Origin: an uncultured Bacillota bacterium
GTDB taxonomy: Bacteria > Bacillota > Clostridia > Peptostreptococcales > Anaerovoracaceae
Length of the DNA: 6,658 nt
Assembly: GCA_959606705.1 (NCBI GenBank)
Contig: CAUHLX010000157.1
Span: 1-6,658 of the forward strand
Direction: 5' to 3'
In this document: positions 4,231 through 6,658 of the stretch, piece after piece
Numbering within the stretch: position 1 is the first letter of the stretch
Layout: each line of letters begins with the position of its first letter
Position numbers and translations under genes: made by a program
Notes under the pieces: model-generated
What the model saw: only the letters and a program-made list of their open reading frames with translations
Databases searched by the model: none
Told to the model about the DNA's origin: nothing

Positions 4231-6414
4231 ATGGGAATCAGCAAAGTACAGAAGAGAAATGGCGAAATCGTGGATTTCAATTTGTCAAAGATCAGATCCG
4301 CGATTTTCGCGGCCGCGGAAGCGGTAGGCGGTCATGATGAGCTGGAGGCACAGCGGCTGGCCGGACTGGTGGAAGCGGTGGTGAAAGAAAGCTACGGCGG
4401 TAGCATTCCTTCCGTGGAGGATATTCAGGATCTGGTGGAGAAGATTTTGATCGAAGAGGGGCACGCCAAAACGGCAAAGGCCTTTATTCTGTATCGGAAA
4501 AAGCGGGAAGAGCTGCGGTCCGCCAGCAATTTGTTCATGGACGCGGAGCAGATGATCGACGAGTACGTTTCCCTGGAGGATTGGCGGGTCAAGGAAAACT
4601 CCAACATGGGCTATTCCCTCCAAGGCTTGAATAATCATATCGTAGAAACCATTACCAAGAAGTACTGGCTGGACAAGGTATACCGCAAGGAGCTGCGGGA
4701 CGCCCATCTTCGCGGGGACATCCACATTCACGATCTGGGCCTGCTGGCACCGTACTGCTGCGGCTGGGATCTGGAGGACTTTCTGAGGAAAGGGTTTCGA
4801 GGAGCAAAGGGGAAGATCGTCTCCAATCCTCCCAAGCATTTCGAATCGGCGCTGATGCAGCTGGCCAACCTCCTGTTCACCTTACAGGGCGAAGCCGCGG
4901 GAGCGCAGGCTGTTTCCAGCATCGACACCTACCTGGCGCCGTTCATCTATTACGACGGTTTAACCTTCGAGCAGGTGAAAAAGGCGGTGCAGCGGTTCGT
5001 ATATAATCTCAACGTGCCGACTCGGGTCGGCTTCCAGACTCCCTTTACCAATGTGACACTGGATCTGGCTCCTCACCCGCTCTTGAAAAATCAAGGCGTC
5101 ATCATTGGCGGAGAGACCATGGACCGGACCTATGGGGAATTCCAAAAGGAAATGGATCTGTTCAACATCGCCTTCAGCGAGGTGATGATGGAAGGGGACG
5201 GAGACGGACGAGCCTTCAGTTTTCCCATTCCCACGGTGAACATCACCAAGGATTTTCCCTGGAATTCCGACGCGGTCAACAGCATCATGGAAATGACCCG
5301 TAAGTTCGGTACTCCTTATTTCGCTAATTTTCTCAACTCAGATCTGTCGCCCGAGGACATCCGTTCCATGTGCTGCCGTCTGCGGCTGGACAATCGAGAG
5401 CTGCGGCATCGCGGCGGGGGACTGTTCGGAGCCAATCCGCTTACCGGGTCCATCAACGTGGTGACCTTAAACATGGCTCGGATCGGTTACACCTCAAAGG
5501 ACCCCCAGGAATTCAAAAAGCAGGTTCGCAAGCTCATGGAGTATGCCAAGGAGATCTGCGACAAGAAACGGGAGATGCTGGAAAAATACATGGAAGCGGG
5601 ACTTTATCCCTATTCTCGTTTTTATCTGTCCGGGGTGAAGCAGGCCACCGGCGGATATTTTAAAAATCATTTCTCCACCATCGGACTCAACGGAATGAAC
5701 GAAGCCTGCCTCAATTTGCTGGGAAAGGACCTGACCACGCCGGAAGGAAACGACTTTGCGGTGGAGATCATGGACTTCATGAATCGGGTGATTCAGCTGT
5801 TCCAGGAAGAAACAGGGGACTTGTGGAATCTGGAAGCTTCTCCGGCGGAGGGAACCACCTATCGCTTTGCGCGGTTGGATAAAAAGCTGTATCCCAGCAT
5901 TATCACCGCCGGAACGGACGAACCTTACTACACCAACTCCACGCAGCTGCCGGTGGGCGCTACGGAGGATATTTTCGAGGCCATCGAGCTTCAGGAGCGG
6001 CTGCAGACTGCGTATACCGGCGGTACGGTGCTCCACGGATTTCTGGGAGAACAGATCGACGATGTGGAAACCTGCAAGGATTTCATCCGCAAGATTATGG
6101 AGAACACCGCCATTCCCTATATCACCATTACCCCCACTTTTTCCATCTGTGAGGATCACGGCTACCTTGCCGGCGAGCATTTTGAGTGTCCGGTCTGCGG
6201 CAAGGAAGCGGAAGTCTGGACCCGGGTCGTGGGCTTCCACCGCCCGGTACAGGCCTGGAACAAAGGAAAGCGGGAAGAGTACAAGGAACGCAGGGAGTTT
6301 TCGGTATCCGTTTCTATGGAGCTGCCGGAAGAGGCGGCGGCAACGGAAACGGGAGCCCCTGTGGGAGAACCCTTCCCGGAGGAAGAGCTGACTGTCGGAG
6401 GGGTCATCGCCTAG
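4231..6414 (+). CDS. nrdD: Anaerobic (class III) ribonucleoside-triphosphate reductase, large subunit
   Basis: The 727-residue enzyme reduces NTPs to dNTPs in the cytoplasm under anoxia, using a glycyl radical. Residues about 3-92 form one N-terminal ATP-cone (VQKRNGEIVDFNLSKI), the allosteric site that senses ATP/dATP. The catalytic barrel follows. GDIHIHDLGLLAPYCCGW carries Cys176/Cys177, which align with the NCC motif of E. coli NrdD. SMCCRLRLD carries Met380 and Cys382, aligning with the MGC motif of E. coli, so Cys382 is the expected thiyl-radical residue. The C-terminal part has a zinc-type site (Cys640, His643, Cys653, Cys656; SICEDHGY then CPVCG). The glycyl-radical segment is RVVGFHRPV, with Gly668 the predicted radical site, followed by the conserved AWNKGK. 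This CPxCG and RPVQxWNKGK style is like the Thermotoga/clostridial NrdD branch. Residues 691-727 form an acidic, low-complexity tail. The gene is led by its own promoter with NrdR boxes and is followed after 2 nt by nrdG, its activase. Confidence 0.97.
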   Translation: MGISKVQKRNGEIVDFNLSKIRSAIFAAAEAVGGHDELEAQRLAGLVEAVVKESYGGSIPSVEDIQDLVEKILIEEGHAKTAKAFILYRKKREELRSASNLFMDAEQMIDEYVSLEDWRVKENSNMGYSLQGLNNHIVETITKKYWLDKVYRKELRDAHLRGDIHIHDLGLLAPYCCGWDLEDFLRKGFRGAKGKIVSNPPKHFESALMQLANLLFTLQGEAAGAQAVSSIDTYLAPFIYYDGLTFEQVKKAVQRFVYNLNVPTRVGFQTPFTNVTLDLAPHPLLKNQGVIIGGETMDRTYGEFQKEMDLFNIAFSEVMMEGDGDGRAFSFPIPTVNITKDFPWNSDAVNSIMEMTRKFGTPYFANFLNSDLSPEDIRSMCCRLRLDNRELRHRGGGLFGANPLTGSINVVTLNMARIGYTSKDPQEFKKQVRKLMEYAKEICDKKREMLEKYMEAGLYPYSRFYLSGVKQATGGYFKNHFSTIGLNGMNEACLNLLGKDLTTPEGNDFAVEIMDFMNRVIQLFQEETGDLWNLEASPAEGTTYRFARLDKKLYPSIITAGTDEPYYTNSTQLPVGATEDIFEAIELQERLQTAYTGGTVLHGFLGEQIDDVETCKDFIRKIMENTAIPYITITPTFSICEDHGYLAGEHFECPVCGKEAEVWTRVVGFHRPVQAWNKGKREEYKERREFSVSVSMELPEEAAATETGAPVGEPFPEEELTVGGVIA

Positions 6415-6416
6415 TG

Positions 6417-6658
6417 ATGAAAATTTCAGGGATTGTCAAATCATCCTTTATCGATTATCCTAAAAGAGCATCCATCGTGATTTTTCTCGGTGGGTGCAAT
6501 TTTAAGTGTGGATACTGTTACAATTCGGAGATCGTCGGAGATCCGGAGGGACGGATCACAGTGGCTTCTCTTCTGGCGTTTCTGGAAAAAGGGAGACGTT
6601 TCGTATACGCGGTGTGCGTTTCCGGAGGAGAACCGACTCTCAGAGCGGATTTGCGCCC
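6417..6658 (+). CDS. nrdG: Anaerobic ribonucleotide reductase activating protein, radical SAM (3' partial)
   Basis: Eighty codons are present before the right edge cuts the gene. The start is ATG 6417, 2 nt after the nrdD stop, with a GGAGGGG ribosome-binding run at 6397-6403 inside the end of nrdD. The product opens MKISGIVKSSFIDYP, typical of the NrdG2-type activases. It has the radical SAM Cys-x3-Cys-x2-Cys motif CNFKCGYC (Cys27, Cys31, Cys34), which binds a 4Fe-4S cluster, and SGGEPT (69-74), the SAM-binding GGE motif. The enzyme cleaves S-adenosylmethionine and abstracts hydrogen from the NrdD glycine, here Gly668, to make the radical. Its position directly after nrdD, in the same predicted NrdR-controlled transcript, supports the assignment over other glycyl-radical activases. 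The family more often reads CxYCHN after the cluster motif; here it is CGYCYN, a mild variation. Confidence 0.93.
   Translation, partial: MKISGIVKSSFIDYPKRASIVIFLGGCNFKCGYCYNSEIVGDPEGRITVASLLAFLEKGRRFVYAVCVSGGEPTLRADLR

Noticed and set aside
4155..4337. Small 60-codon + strand frame in the nrdD leader
   Set aside because: It overlaps the start of nrdD in another frame, has no good ribosome-binding site and resembles no known leader peptide.
5494..6240. Antisense 248-codon open frame opposite nrdD
   Set aside because: It lies wholly across the conserved nrdD catalytic and zinc regions; long antisense frames are expected in GC-rich coding DNA, and no domain was recognised.

Overview
The window reads as a chromosomal piece of an anaerobic, GC-rich (mid-to-high 50s % by eye, not computed) low-copy-repeat bacterium, most probably a clostridial Firmicute. 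The reasons are an ECF transporter of the group II type with a QueT S-component, Shine-Dalgarno-led genes packed head to tail, an SH3/YkuD L,D-transpeptidase with an N-terminal anchor, and an oxygen-sensitive class III ribonucleotide reductase with its radical-SAM activase. All genes lie on the + strand. No RNA gene, insertion sequence, CRISPR array or phage gene was seen.

Region 1 (left edge to 2572) is an ECF transporter operon. The first frame enters from the left edge and holds the C-terminal end of one ATPase (EcfA1-like), a Ser/Gly-rich linker and a complete second ATPase (EcfA2-like) with no stop between them, so the two ATPases appear to be one fused polypeptide. It is followed after 4 nt by ecfT (transmembrane coupling subunit), whose stop overlaps the GTG start of queT (substrate-binding S-component, predicted for queuosine precursors). 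Together these would form a complete transporter: two ATPase domains, T and S.

Region 2 (2573-4001) holds a membrane-anchored L,D-transpeptidase with SH3-like domains and a variant active-site motif, SHKCVR in place of SHGCVR. It starts 43 nt after queT and may be read through from the transporter operon; I see no convincing terminator between them.

Region 3 (4002-4230) is a 229-nt intergenic control region. It holds a pair of interleaved inverted repeats, a good sigma-70/sigma-A-type promoter, a near-consensus NrdR box lying over the -10 element, and a degenerate second NrdR box exactly 31 nt downstream, the spacing typical of paired NrdR sites.

Region 4 (4231 to right edge) is the nrdD-nrdG operon. 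NrdD makes dNTPs from NTPs without oxygen, using a glycyl radical; NrdG installs that radical. NrdG begins 2 nt after the NrdD stop and is cut by the right edge. The NrdR boxes imply that the operon is repressed when dATP is plentiful.

No wholly new system is evident. The most noteworthy points are the fused EcfA1-EcfA2 with a duplicated linker, QueT in a self-contained ECF operon, the SHKCVR transpeptidase with an enlarged loop, and the clear NrdR control of the anaerobic reductase.
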